A stretch of DNA of 64,000 nucleotides from Auanema rhodensis (Eukaryota; Nematoda; Chromadorea; Rhabditida; Rhabditidae). The translations under genes were made by a program, and so were the position numbers. Positions within the stretch are counted from its first letter, which is position 1, and each line of letters opens with the position of its first letter. Of the stretch, positions 10,946 through 24,242 are shown one piece after another. The stretch is from contig OZ059896.1 of NCBI GenBank assembly GCA_964057225.1, forward strand, positions 13,624,501-13,688,500, written 5' to 3'. The notes below the pieces were generated by a model. It saw only the letters and a list, made by a program, of their open reading frames with translations, was not told the origin of the DNA and did not search any database.

Positions 10946-13900
10946 TGAACTTTTTTGTGAACAATCTTGTGGGTGTGCCTGGTATAAACCCTTTTTCCGG
11001 AAAATGGAGAGGTCTAAGCCTTTTCTAAGTCGGATATTCAGATTCTTCATGTTTCATTACCCAAGTTCAGAATGTTTTTGTTTGAAAACATTTCATGATC
11101 GAAGAGAAAAACGGGGAATCACCGGTCACATCGTGAGCACAGCCTGAACTTTTTTGTGAACAATCTTGTGGGTGTGCTTGGTATAAACCGTTTTTCCGGA
11201 AAATGGAGAGGTCCAAGCTAAATCTGAGTCGGATATTCAGATTCTTCATGTTTCAATACCCAAGTTCAGAATGTTTTTGTTTGAAAACATTCCATGATCG
11301 AAGAGAAAAACGGGGAATCACCGGTCACATCGTGAGCACAGCCTGAACTTTTTTGTGAACAATCTTGTGGGTGTGCTTGGTATAAACCGTTTTTCCGGAA
11401 AATGGAGAGGTCCAAGCTGAATCTGAGTCGGATATTCAGATTCTTCATGTTTCAATACCCAAGTTCAGAATGTTTTTGTTTGAAAACATTCCATGATCGA
11501 AGAGAAAAACGGGGAATCACCGGTCACATCGTGAGCACAGCCTGAACTTTTTTGTGAACAATCTTGTGGGTGTGCTTGGTATAAACCGTTTTTCCGGAAA
11601 ATGGAGAGGTCCAAGCTAAATCTGAGTCGGATATTCAGATTCTTCATGTTTCATTACCCAAGTTCAGAATGTTTTTGTTTGAAAACATTTCATGATCGAA
11701 GAGAAAAACGGGGAATCACCGGTCACATCGTGAGCACAGCCTGAACCTTTTTGTGAACAATCTTGTGGGTGTGCTTGGTATAAACCGTTTTTCCGGAAAA
11801 CGGAGAGGTCTAAGCCTTTTCTAAGTCGGATATTCAGATTCTTCATGTTTCATTACCCAAGTTCGGAATGTTTTTGTTCGAAAACATTTCATGATCGAAG
11901 AGTAAAACGGGGAATCACCGGTCACATCGTGAACACAGCCTGAACCTTTTTGTGAACAATCTTGTGGGTGTGCTTGGTATAAACCGTTTTTCCGGAAAAT
12001 GGAGAGGTCTAAGCCTTTTCTAAGTCGGATATTCAGATTCTTCATGTTTCATTACCCAAGTTCAGAATGTTTTTGTTTGAAAACATTCCATGATCGAAGA
12101 GAAAAAAGGGGAATCACCGGTCACATCGTGAGCACAGCCTGAACTTTTTTGTGAACAATCTTGTGGGTGTGCTTGGTATAAACCGTTTTTCCGGAAAATG
12201 GAGAGGTCTAAGCCTTTTCTAAGTCGGATATTCAGATTCTTCATGTTTCATTACCCAAGTTCGGAATGTTTTTGTTTGAAAACATTTCATGATCGAAGAG
12301 AAAAACGGGGAATCACCGGTCACATCGTGAACACAGCCTGAACCTTTTTGTGAACAATCTTGTGGGTGTGCTTGGTATAAACCGTTTTTCCGGAAAATGG
12401 AGAGGTCTAAGCCTTTTCTAAGTCGGATATTCAGATTCTTCATGTTTCATTACCCAAGTTCAGAATGTTTTTGTTTGAAAACATTCCATGATCGAAGAGA
12501 AAAAAGGGGAATCACCGGTCACATCGTGAGCACAGCCTGAACTTTTTTGTGAACAATCTTGTGGGTGTGCTTGGTATAAACCGTTTTTCCGGAAAATGGA
12601 GAGGTCTAAGCCTTTTCTAAGTCGGATATTCTGATTCTTCATGTTTCATTACCCAAGTTCGGAATGTTTTTGTTTGAAAACATTTCATGATCGAAGAGAA
12701 AAACGGGGAATCACCGGTCACATCGTGAACACAGCCTGAACCTTTTTGTGAACAATCTTGTGGGTGTGCTTGGTATAAACCGTTTTTCCGGAAAATGGAG
12801 AGGTCTAAGCCTTTTCTAAGTCGGATATTCAGATTCTTCATGTTTCATTACCCAAGTTCAGAATGTTTTTGTTCGAAAACATTCCATGATCGAAGAGAAA
12901 AAAGGGGAATCACCGGTCACATCGTGAGCACAGCCTGAACTTTTTTGTGAACAATCTTGTGGGTGTGCTTGGTATAAACCATTTTTCCGGAAAATGGAGA
13001 GGTCTAAGCCTTTTCTAAGTCTGATATTCAGATTCTTCATGTTTCATTACTCAAGTTCAGAATGTTTTTGTTTGAAAACATTCCATGATCGAAGAGAAAA
13101 AAGGGGAATCACCGGTCGCATCGTGAACACAGCCTGAACTTTTTTGTGAACAATCTTGTGGGTGTGCCTGGTATAAACCCTTTTTCCGGAAAATGGAGAG
13201 GTCTAAGCCTTTTCTAAGTCGGATATTCAGATTCTTCATGTTTCATTACCCAAGTTCAGAATGTTTTTGTTTGAAAACATTTCATGATCGAAGAGAAAAA
13301 CGGGGAATCACCGGTCACATCATGAGCACAGCCTGAACTTTTTTGTGAACAATCTTGTGGGTGTGCTTGGTATAAACCGTTTTTCCGGAAAATGGAGAGG
13401 TCTAAGCCTTTTCTAAGTCGGATATTCAGATTCTTCATGTTTCATTACCGAAGTACAGAATGTTTTTGTTTGAAAACATTCCATGATCGAAGAGAAAAAC
13501 GGGGAATCACCGGTCACATCGTGAACACAGCCTGAACCTTTTTGTGAACAATCTTGTGGGTGTGCTTGGTATAAACCGTTTTTCCGGAAAATGGAGAGGT
13601 CCAAGCTAAATCTGAGTCGGATATTCAGATTCTTCATGTTTCATTACCCAAGTTCGGAATGTTTTTGTTTGAAAACATTTCATGATCGAAGAGAAAAACG
13701 GGGAATCACCGGTCACATCGTGAGCACAGCCTGAACTTTTTTGTGAACAATCTTGTGGGTGTGCCTGGTATAAACCGTTTTTCCGGAAAATGGAGAGGTC
13801 CAAGCTAAATCTGAGTTGGATATTCAGATTCTTCATGTTTCAATACCCAAGTTCAGAATGTTTTTGTTTGAAAACATTTCATGATCGAAGAGAAAAACGG

Positions 13901-16900
13901 GGAATCACCGGTCACATCGTGAACACAGCCTGAACCTTTTTGTGAACAATCTTGTGGGTGTGCTTGGTATAAACCGTTTTTCCGGAAAATGGAGAGGTCT
14001 AAGCCTTTTCTAAGTCGGATATTCAGATTCTTCATGTTTCATTACCCAAGTTCGGAATGTTTTTGTTTGAAAACATTTCATGATCGAAGAGAAAAACGGG
14101 GAATCACCGGTCACATCGTGAACACAGCCTGAACCTTTTTGTGAACAATCTTGTGGGTGTGCTTGGTATAAACCGTTTTTCCGGAAAATGGAGAGGTCTA
14201 AGCCTTTTCTAAGTCGGATATTCAGATTCTTCATGTTTCATTACCCAAGTTCAGAATGTATTTGTTTGAAAACATTCCATGATCGAAGAGAAAAAAGGGG
14301 AATCACCGGTCGCATCGTGAACACAGCCTGAACTTTTTTGTGAACAATCTTGTGGGTGTGCTTGGTATAAACCGTTTTTCCGGAAAATGGAGAGGTCTAA
14401 GCCTTTTCTAAGTCGGATATTCAGATTCTTCATGTTTCAATACCCAAGTTCAGAATGTTTTTGTTTGAAAACATTCCATGATCGAAGAGAAAAACGGGGA
14501 ATCACCGGTCACATCGTGAACACAGCCTGAACCTTTTTGTGAACAATCTTGTGGGTGTGCTTGGTATAAACCGTTTTTCCGGAAAATGGAGAGGTCTAAG
14601 CCTTTTCTAAGTCGGATATTCAGATTCTTCATGTTTCATTACCCAAGTTCGGAATGTTTTTGTTTGAAAACATTTCATGATCGAAGAGAAAAACGGGGAA
14701 TCACCGGTCACATCGTGAACACAGCCTGAACCTTTTTGTGAACAATCTTGTGGGTGTGCTTGGTATAAACCGTTTTTCCGGAAAATGGAGAGGTCTAAGC
14801 CTTTTCTAAGTCGGATATTCAGATTCTTCATGTTTCATTACCCAAGTTCAGAATGTTTTTGTTTGAAAACATTCCATGATCGAAGAGAAAAAAGGGGAAT
14901 CACCGGTCGCATCGTGAACACAGCCTGAACTTTTTTGTGAACAATCTTGTGGGTGTGCCTGGTATAAACCCTTTTTCCGGAAAATGGAGAGGTCTAAGCC
15001 TTTTCTAAGTCGGATATTCAGATTCTTCATGTTTCATTACCCAAGTTCAGAATGTTTTTGTTTGAAAACATTTCATGATCGAAGAGAAAAACGGGGAATC
15101 ACCGGTCACATCGTGAGCACAGCCTGAACTTTTTTGTGAACAATCTTGTGGGTGTGCTTGGTATAAACCGTTTTTCCGGAAAATGGAGAGGTCCAAGCTA
15201 AATCTGAGTCGGATATTCAGATTCTTCATGTTTCAATACCCAAGTTCAGAATGTTTTTGTTTGAAAACATTCCATGATCGAAGAGAAAAACGGGGAATCA
15301 CCGGTCACATCGTGAGCACAGCCTGAACTTTTTTGTGAACAATCTTGTGGGTGTGCTTGGTATAAACCGTTTTTCCGGAAAATGGAGAGGTCCAAGCTGA
15401 ATCTGAGTCGGATATTCAGATTCTTCATGTTTCAATACCCAAGTTCAGAATGTTTTTGTTTGAAAACATTCCATGATCGAAGAGAAAAACGGGGAATCAC
15501 CGGTCACATCGTGAGCACAGCCTGAACTTTTTTGTGAACAATCTTGTGGGTGTGCTTGGTATAAACCGTTTTTCCGGAAAATGGAGAGGTCCAAGCTAAA
15601 TCTGAGTCGGATATTCAGATTCTTCATGTTTCATTACCCAAGTTCAGAATGTTTTTGTTTGAAAACATTTCATGATCGAAGAGAAAAACGGGGAATCACC
15701 GGTCACATCGTGAGCACAGCCTGAACCTTTTTGTGAACAATCTTGTGGGTGTGCTTGGTATAAACCGTTTTTCCGGAAAACGGAGAGGTCTAAGCCTTTT
15801 CTAAGTCGGATATTCAGATTCTTCATGTTTCATTACCCAAGTTCGGAATGTTTTTGTTCGAAAACATTTCATGATCGAAGAGTAAAACGGGGAATCACCG
15901 GTCACATCGTGAACACAGCCTGAACCTTTTTGTGAACAATCTTGTGGGTGTGCTTGGTATAAACCGTTTTTCCGGAAAATGGAGAGGTCTAAGCCTTTTC
16001 TAAGTCGGATATTCAGATTCTTCATGTTTCATTACCCAAGTTCAGAATGTTTTTGTTTGAAAACATTCCATGATCGAAGAGAAAAAAGGGGAATCACCGG
16101 TCACATCGTGAGCACAGCCTGAACTTTTTTGTGAACAATCTTGTGGGTGTGCTTGGTATAAACCGTTTTTCCGGAAAATGGAGAGGTCTAAGCCTTTTCT
16201 AAGTCGGATATTCAGATTCTTCATGTTTCATTACCCAAGTTCGGAATGTTTTTGTTTGAAAACATTTCATGATCGAAGAGAAAAACGGGGAATCACCGGT
16301 CACATCGTGAACACAGCCTGAACCTTTTTGTGAACAATCTTGTGGGTGTGCTTGGTATAAACCGTTTTTCCGGAAAATGGAGAGGTCTAAGCCTTTTCTA
16401 AGTCGGATATTCAGATTCTTCATGTTTCATTACCCAAGTTCAGAATGTTTTTGTTTGAAAACATTCCATGATCGAAGAGAAAAAAGGGGAATCACCGGTC
16501 ACATCGTGAGCACAGCCTGAACTTTTTTGTGAACAATCTTGTGGGTGTGCTTGGTATAAACCGTTTTTCCGGAAAATGGAGAGGTCTAAACCTTTTCTAA
16601 GTCGGATATTCTGATTCTTCATGTTTCATTACCCAAGTTCGGAATGTTTTTGTTTGAAAACATTTCATGATCGAAGAGAAAAACGGGGAATCACCGGTCA
16701 CATCGTGAACACAGCCTGAACCTTTTTGTGAACAATCTTGTGGGTGTGCTTGGTATAAACCGTTTTTCCGGAAAATGGAGAGGTCTAAGCCTTTTCTAAG
16801 TCGGATATTCAGATTCTTCATGTTTCATTACCCAAGTTCAGAATGTTTTTGTTCGAAAACATTCCATGATCGAAGAGAAAAAAGGGGAATCACCGGTCAC

Positions 16901-17840
16901 ATCGTGAGCACAGCCTGAACTTTTTTGTGAACAATCTTGTGGGTGTGCTTGGTATAAACCATTTTTCCGGAAAATGGAGAGGTCTAAGCCTTTTCTAAGT
17001 CTGATATTCAGATTCTTCATGTTTCATTACTCAAGTTCAGAATGTTTTTGTTTGAAAACATTCCATGATCGAAGAGAAAAAAGGGGAATCACCGGTCGCA
17101 TCGTGAACACAGCCTGAACTTTTTTGTGAACAATCTTGTGGGTGTGCCTGGTATAAACCCTTTTTCCGGAAAATGGAGAGGTCTAAGCCTTTTCTAAGTC
17201 GGATATTCAGATTCTTCATGTTTCATTACCCAAGTTCAGAATGTTTTTGTTTGAAAACATTTCATGATCGAAGAGAAAAACGGGGAATCACCGGTCACAT
17301 CATGAGCACAGCCTGAACTTTTTTGTGAACAATCTTGTGGGTGTGCTTGGTATAAACCGTTTTTCCGGAAAATGGAGAGGTCTAAGCCTTTTCTAAGTCG
17401 GATATTCAGATTCTTCATGTTTCATTACCGAAGTACAGAATGTTTTTGTTTGAAAACATTCCATGATCGAAGAGAAAAACGGGGAATCACCGGTCACATC
17501 GTGAGCACAGCCTGAACTTTTTTGTGAACAATCTTGTGGGTGTGCTTGGTATAAACCGTTTTTCCGGAAAATGGAGAGGTCCAAGCTAAATCTGAGTCGG
17601 ATATTCAGATTCTTCATGTTTCATTACCCAAGTTCGGAATGTTTTTGTTTGAAAACATTTCATGATCGAAGAGAAAAACGGGGAATCACCGGTCACATCG
17701 TGAGCACAGCCTGAACTTTTTTGTGAACAATCTTGTGGGTGTGCCTGGTATAAACCGTTTTTCCGGAAAATGGAGAGGTCCAAGCTAAATCTGAGTTGGA
17801 TATTCAGATTCTTCATGTTTCAATACCCAAGTTCAGAATG
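9905..17840 (-). repeat. Higher-order repeat: 20-monomer block in tandem
   Basis: A block of about 3980 bp (20 x 199) is repeated once in tandem: about 9905-13860 and 13885-17840. Marker variants recur at the same offset: SVFRKNG (11664/15644), MKNQNI (12460/16440), FRTKTF (12858/16838) and KKG (13057/17037). Only a few differences were seen, such as GSGCVHDV against SSGCAHDV at 13413/17393 and one base at 12609/16589. The duplication is therefore recent. Confidence 0.9.
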
Positions 17841-20616
17841 TTTTTGTTTGAAAATATTCCATGATCGAAGAGAAAAACGGGGAATCACCGGTCACATCGT
17901 GAGCACAGCCTGAACTTTTTTGTGAACAATCTTGTGGGTGTGCTTGGTATAAACCGTTTTTCCGGAAAATGGAGAGGTCCAAGCTAAATCTGAGTTGGAT
18001 ATTCAGATTCTTCATGTTTCAATACCCAAGTTCAGAATGTTTTTGTTTGAAAACATTCCATGATCGAAGAGAAAAACGGGGAATCACCGGTCACATCGTG
18101 AGCACAGCCTGAACTTTTTTGTGAACAATCTTGTGGGTGTGCTTGGTATAAACCGTTTTTCCGGAAAATGGAGAGGTCTAAGGCTTTTCTAAGTCGGATA
18201 TTCAGATTCTTCATGTTTCATTACCCAAGTTCAGAATGTTTTTGTTTGAAAACATTCCATGATCGAAGAGAAAAACGGGGAATCACCGGTAACATCGTGA
18301 GCACAGCCTGAACTTTTTTGTGAACAATCTTGTGGGTGTGCCTGGTATAAACCTTTTTCCGGAAAATGGAGAGGTCCAAGCTAAATCTGAGTTGGATATT
18401 CAGATTCTTCATGTTTCAATACCCAAGTTCAGAATGTTTTTGTTTGAAAACATTCCATGATCGAAGAGAAAAACGGGGAATCACCGGTCACATCGTGAGC
18501 ACAGCCTGAACTTTTTTGTGAACAATCTTGTGGGTGTGCTTGGTATAAACCGTTTTTCCGGAAAATGGAGAGGTCCAAGCTAAATCTGAGTTGGATATTC
18601 AGATTCTTCATGTTTCAATACCCAAGTTCAGAATGTTTTTGTTTGAAAACATTCCATGATCGAAGAGAAAAACGGGGAATCACCGGTCACATCGTGAGCA
18701 CAGCCTGAACTTTTTTGTGAACAATCTTGTGGGTGTGCTTGGTATAAACCGTTTTTCCGGAAAATGGAGAGGTCCAAGCTAAATCTGAGTTGGATATTCA
18801 GATTCTTCATGTTTCAATACCCAAGTTCAGAATGTTTTTGTTTGAAAGCATTTCATGATCGAAGAGAAAAACGGGGAATCACCGGTCACATCGTGAACAC
18901 AGCCTGAACTTTTTTGTGAACAATCTTGTGGGTGTGCTTGGTGTAAACCGTTTTTCCGGAAAATGGAGAGGTCTAAGCCTTTTCTAAGTCGGATATTCAG
19001 ATTCTTCATGTTTCATTACCCAAGTTCAGAATGTTTTTGTTTGAAAACATTCCATGATCGAAGAGAAAAACGGGGAATCACCGGTCACATCGTGAGCACA
19101 GCCTGAACTTTTTTGTGAACAATCTTGTGGGTGTGCCTGGTATAAACCGTTTTTCCGGAAAATGGAGAGGTCCAAGCTAAATCTGAGTTGGATATTCAGA
19201 TTCTTCATGTTTCAATACCCAAGTTCAGAATGTTTTTGTTTGAAAATATTCCATGATCGAAGAGAAAAACGGGGAATCACCGGTCACATCGTGAGCACAG
19301 CCTGAACTTTTTTGTGAACAATCTTGTGGGTGTGCTTGGTATAAACCGTTTTTCCGGAAAATGGAGAGGTCCAAGCTAAATCTGAGTTGGATATTCAGAT
19401 TCTTCATGTTTCAATACCCAAGTTCAGAATGTTTTTGTTTGAAAACATTCCATGATCGAAGAGAAAAACGGGGAATCACCGGTCACATCGTGAGCACAGC
19501 CTGAACTTTTTTGTGAACAATCTTGTGGGTGTGCTTGGTATAAACCGTTTTTCCGGAAAATGGAGAGGTCTAAGGCTTTTCTAAGTCGGATATTCAGATT
19601 CTTCATGTTTCATTACCCAAGTTCAGAATGTTTTTGTTTGAAAACATTCCATGATCGAAGAGAAAAACGGGGAATCACCGGTAACATCGTGAGCACAGCC
19701 TGAACTTTTTTGTGAACAATCTTGTGGGTGTGCCTGGTATAAACCTTTTTCCGGAAAATGGAGAGGTCCAAGCTAAATCTGAGTTGGATATTCAGATTCT
19801 TCATGTTTCAATACCCAAGTTCAGAATGTTTTTGTTTGAAAACATTCCATGATCGAAGAGAAAAACGGGGAATCACCGGTCACATCGTGAGCACAGCCTG
19901 AACTTTTTTGTGAACAATCTTGTGGGTGTGCTTGGTATAAACCGTTTTTCCGGAAAATGGAGAGGTCCAAGCTAAATCTGAGTTGGATATTCAGATTCTT
20001 CATGTTTCAATACCCAAGTTCAGAATGTTTTTGTTTGAAAACATTCCATGATCGAAGAGAAAAACGGGGAATCACCGGTCACATCGTGAGCACAGCCTGA
20101 ACTTTTTTGTGAACAATCTTGTGGGTGTGCTTGGTATAAACCGTTTTTCCGGAAAATGGAGAGGTCCAAGCTAAATCTGAGTTGGATATTCAGATTCTTC
20201 ATGTTTCAATACCCAAGTTCAGAATGTTTTTGTTTGAAAGCATTTCATGATCGAAGAGAAAAACGGGGAATCACCGGTCACATCGTGAACACAGCCTGAA
20301 CTTTTTTGTGAACAATCTTGTGGGTGTGCTTGGTGTAAACCGTTTTTCCGGAAAATGGAGAGGTCTAAGCCTTTTCTAAGTCGGATATTCAGATTCTTCA
20401 TGTTTCATTACCCAAGTTCAGAATGTTTTTGTTTGAAAACATTCCATGATCGAAGAGAAAAACGGGGAATCACCGGTCACATCGTGAGCACAGCCTGAAC
20501 TTTTTTGTGAACAATCTTGTGGGTGTGCTTGGTATAAACCGTTTTTCCGGAAAATGGAGAGGTCCAAGCCTTTTCTAAGTCTGATATTCAGATTCTTCAT
20601 GTTTCATTACCCAAGT
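17833..20616 (-). repeat. Higher-order repeat: 7-monomer block in tandem
   Basis: Two blocks with offset 1392 bp, which is 7 x 199 minus one. Each contains a one-base-deleted monomer near 18350 and 19743 (CCTTTTTCC instead of CCGTTTTTCC). That deletion breaks the 60-codon frame in the same way in both. Other shared markers are KALDLS (18032/19424) and GLHQ (18827/20219). Confidence 0.88.
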
Positions 20617-22844
20617 TCAGAATGTTTTTGTTTGAAAATATTCCATGATCGAAGAGAAAAACGGGGAATCACCGGTCACATCGTGAGCACAGCCTGAACT
20701 TTTTTGTGAACAATCTTGTGGGTGTGCTTGGTATAAACCGTTTTTCCGGAAAATGGAGAGGTCCAAGCTAAATCTGAGTTGGATATTCAGATTCTTCATG
20801 TTTCAATACCCAAGTTCAGAAAGTTTTTGTTTGAAAACATTCCATGATCGAAGAGAAAAACGGGGAATCACCGGTCACATCGTGAGCACAGCCTGAACTT
20901 TTTTGTGAACAATCTTGTGGGTGTGCTTGGTATAAACCGTTTTTCCGGAAAATGGAGAGGTCCAAGCTAAATCTGAGTTGGATATTCAGATTCTTCATGT
21001 TTCAATACCCAAGTTCAGAATGTTTTTGTTTGAAAATATTCCATGATCGAAGAGAAAAACGGGGAATCACCGGTCACATCGTGAGCACAGCCTGAACTTT
21101 TTTGTGAACAATCTTGTGGGTGTGCTTGGTATAAACCGTTTTTCCGGAAAATGAAGAGGTCCAAGCTAAATCTGAGTTGGATATTCAGATTCTTCATGTT
21201 TCAATACCCAAGTTCAGAAAGTTTTTGTTTGAAAACATTCCATGATCGAAGAGAAAAACGGGGAATCACCGGTCACATCGTGAGCACAGCCTGAACTTTT
21301 TTGTGAACAATCTTGTGGGTGTGCTTGGTATAAACCGTTTTTCCGGAAAATGGAGAGGTCCAAGCTAAATCTGAGTTGGATATTCAGATTCTTCATGTTT
21401 CAATACCCAAGTTCAGAAAGTTTTTGTTTGAAAACATTCCATGATCGAAGAGAAAAACGGGGAATCACCGGTCACATCGTGAGCACAGCCTGAACTTTTT
21501 TGTGAACAATCTTGTGGGTGTGCTTGGTATAAACCGTTTTTCCGGAAAATGGAGAGGTCCAAGCTAAATCTGAGTTGGATATTCAGATTCTCCATGTTTC
21601 AATACCCAAGTTCAGAAAGTTTTTGTTTGAAAACATTCCATGATCGAAGAGAAAAACGGGGAATCACCGGTCACATCGTGAGCACAGCCTGAACTTTTTT
21701 GTGAACAATCTTGTGGGTGTGCTTGGTATAAACCGTTTTTTCGGAAAATGGAGAGGTCTAAGCCTTTTCTAAGTCGGATATTCTGATTCTTCATGTTTCA
21801 TTACCCAAGTTCAGAATGTTTTTGTTTGAAAACATTCCATGATCGAAGAGAAAAACGGGGAATCACCGGTCACATCGTGAGCACAGCCTGAACTTTTTTG
21901 TGAACAATCTTGTGGGTGTGCTTGGTATAAACCGTTTTTCCGGAAAATGGAGAGGTCCAAGCTAAATCTGAGTTGGATATTCAGATTCTTCATGTTTCAA
22001 TACCCAAGTTCAGAATGTTTTTGTTTGAAAACATTCCATGATCGAAGAGAAAAACGGGGAATCACCGGTCACATCGTGAGCACAGCCTGAACTTTTTTGT
22101 GAACAATCTTGTGGGTGTGCTTGGTATAAACCGTTTTTCCGGAAAATGGAGAGGTCCAAGCTAAATCTGAGTTGGATATTCAGATTCTTCATGTTTCAAT
22201 ACCCAAGTTCAGAATGTTTTTGTTTGAAAACATTCCATGATCGAAGAGAAAAACGGGGAATCACCGGTCATATCGTGAGCACAGCCTGAACTTTTTTGTG
22301 AACAATCTTGTGGGTGTGCTTGGTATAAACCGTTTTTCCGGAAAATGGAGAGGTCCAAGCTAAATCTGAGTTGGATATTCAGATTCTTCATGTTTCAATA
22401 CCCAAGTTCAGAATGTTTTTGTTTGAAAACATTCCATGATCGAAGAGAAAAACGGGGAATCACCGGTCACATCGTAAGCACAGCCTGAACTTTTTTGTGA
22501 ACAATCTTGTGGGTGTGCTTGGTATAAACCGTTTTTCCGGAAAATGGAGAGGTCCAAGCTAAATCTGAGTTGGATATTCAGATTCTTCATGTTTCAATAC
22601 CCAAGTTCAGAATGTTTTTGTTTGAAAACATTTCATGATCGAGGAGAAAAACGAGGAATCACCGGTCACATCGTGAACACAGCCTGAACTTTTTTGTGAA
22701 CAATCTTGTTGGTGTGCTTGGTATAAACCCTTTTTCCGGAAAATGGAGAGGTCGAAGCCAAGTCGGATATTCAGATTCTTCATGTTTCAATACCCAAGTT
22801 CAGAATATTTTTTTTTCAAAACATTTCATGATCGAGGAGAAAAA

Positions 22845-23040
22845 TAGAATTTTTTTACTATAATAAGACGTAAAAATGAGATTATATTTATTCGACTGTT
22901 AGCTATATTGTTTACATTGACCTCACGTTACAAAAAAAAAATTTTTTTTGAATAGGGTAATAAGACCGTGGGAAAGGCGGGCTTTAAGTATTGGCGGGAA
23001 CCGGGTTCTCAAGTCAATTCTATCAGTAAAACACTTCATA
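22845..23040 (-). repeat. DIRS 3' inverted terminal repeat with extension (copy 2)
   Basis: Positions 22882-23040 are the inverted counterpart of 27123-27281. Positions 22845-22881 are an extra outer stretch (poly-T, ACTATAATAAGACG) that also appears in the internal complementary region. Confidence 0.85.
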
Positions 23041-23226
23041 ATTTCTAAAAAGTTAAAGGGGATACAAAACGATACTGACAGAGAGATCTTCGGATAGGGA
23101 TGAGCAGGATCTATCTTCGTGGAACTGGGTTCTTCGAGGGGCGTCGGAATCTAAAGAAAAACGTAATCTAGAGAGCGCGAGGAAGGGACTCCGTAGGTGG
23201 AGACCAAGGGGTGGAAGGTGGGACTC
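23041..23226 (-). other. DIRS 3' internal non-coding region (copy 2)
   Basis: Counterpart of 3647-3833 in the other copy. It lies between the 3' ITR and the internal complementary region. No coding potential was seen. Confidence 0.6.
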
Positions 23227-23297
23227 CAGTCGAATAAATATAATCTCTTTTTTACGTCTTATTATAGTAAAAAAATTCTATTATATTTATTCGACTG
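23227..23297 (-). repeat. DIRS internal complementary region (copy 2)
   Basis: A 71-bp segment bounded by an 18-bp perfect inverted repeat (CAGTCGAATAAATATAAT at one end). Its middle matches the outer extension of the 3' terminal repeat. It directly follows the recombinase stop codon at 23298-23300. Confidence 0.85.
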
Positions 23298-24242
23298 TTA
23301 GCTAGTTAAAGAAAATAAGGAGTCCTGGAAAGAGCGTCTCTTGCAATAGTGTTTGAAGAAGGTGCTTTCCGAGGCCCAGTTAGCTGCGTCTAAAATAGTT
23401 TTGACAGGCAGTCCATTCTCAAAAGCTTTGGACGTAGCGGCAGCACGTACTGAGTGAGCTTTGAATTTTGTGGGGATTCCCGCTTCTTCTAGGCAAGTTC
23501 TAATCCAACCCGCTACCGTAGTTGCGACTACTGGTTCTCCTCTGTTAATGCTAACTAGAAGGTTTCGCGATCGACGAGTATGCATGGTAGCCGACAGGTA
23601 GGCATTTATGCAATCAATGGGGCAGACAAGAGGGCGTTCTGAATGGCTTTCGAAACAAGCTTCGCGGGGAGGGCCCTTGCCCCTATTCTTGTTCCTGAAT
23701 TCGATGAAGAAGGTGACCCCTCGTGTGTCAAAGCGCATGTGGTCGAGTGATAGCACCGATAGTTCCGATGCTCGTTGAGGGGAGCACATAGCTAAGAGGG
23801 TAGCAAGCTTGCGGGTTAGACAGTCTAAGGACAGCGAATCGTTAGGACCTAGACTTTCTAGGTGAGCCAAGACCGTAGAAGGGTCCCAGATATCCATGTA
23901 TCTAGCGTGTGGAGGCTTGGAACGATATATCCCGCGGAGAAGCTTTTTTAACATCGGATCGTCCCGGAGTGGGGGAGTTACGGAATAGTGTTCAGCGAGA
24001 GGGCAGAGAGCCGCCCTTGCTGTAGCAGCTGAGGAAAAACCGTTGTTCTCTGCCCGATGGGCTAAGAAATTGGCAACATTTTTTGCATTGGGGATGAACT
24101 CGATCTGGGATAGCTTGCAATAATTCTCCCAAGCTCTGTAAGCCGTGTTATATTGTTTTCGGGTACCAGGAGCGAAAGCGTTTACCAATAGTAGTTTGGT
24201 CTGGTCCGATATTCCTTCTATGTTGGCGGTGAAATCCTCCAC
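23298..24242 (-). CDS. DIRS tyrosine recombinase (copy 2)
   Basis: This 314-aa tyrosine recombinase is identical in sequence to the one at 2631-3575. It has a catalytic Arg in QRASEL, HxxR in HSVR and Tyr in HYCKR. No frameshift or missing key residue was seen, so it could be active. It overlaps the end of the gag-RT-RH frame by 95 bp. Its start codon lies inside that upstream frame, so it is probably translated by re-initiation or from a separate transcript, as proposed for DIRS elements in general. Confidence 0.92.
   Translation of the reverse strand: MEDFTANIEGISDQTKLLLVNAFAPGTRKQYNTAYRAWENYCKLSQIEFIPNAKNVANFLAHRAENNGFSSAATARAALCPLAEHYSVTPPLRDDPMLKKLLRGIYRSKPPHARYMDIWDPSTVLAHLESLGPNDSLSLDCLTRKLATLLAMCSPQRASELSVLSLDHMRFDTRGVTFFIEFRNKNRGKGPPREACFESHSERPLVCPIDCINAYLSATMHTRRSRNLLVSINRGEPVVATTVAGWIRTCLEEAGIPTKFKAHSVRAAATSKAFENGLPVKTILDAANWASESTFFKHYCKRRSFQDSLFSLTS

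Larger units (their letters stand above)
6192..22844 (-). repeat. 199-bp satellite, main array (about 84 monomers), - orientation
   Basis: Head-to-tail monomers of 199 bp (occasionally 198), without spacers. Each monomer on the + strand contains, in order, GTTTCA(A/T)TACCCAAGTT, a 9-bp hairpin GAATGTTTT/AAAACATTC, GGGGAATCACCGGTC, CTTTTTTGTGAAC, GGTGTGCTTGG and the palindrome TTTTCCGGAAAA. Most monomers keep an open 60-codon frame on the - strand. Two main subclasses differ at one block (AAGCCTTTTCTAAG against AAGCTAAATCTGAG). Nested higher-order repeats show repeated block duplication. The last ~240 bp before the DIRS copy are diverged edge-type monomers. Confidence 0.97.
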
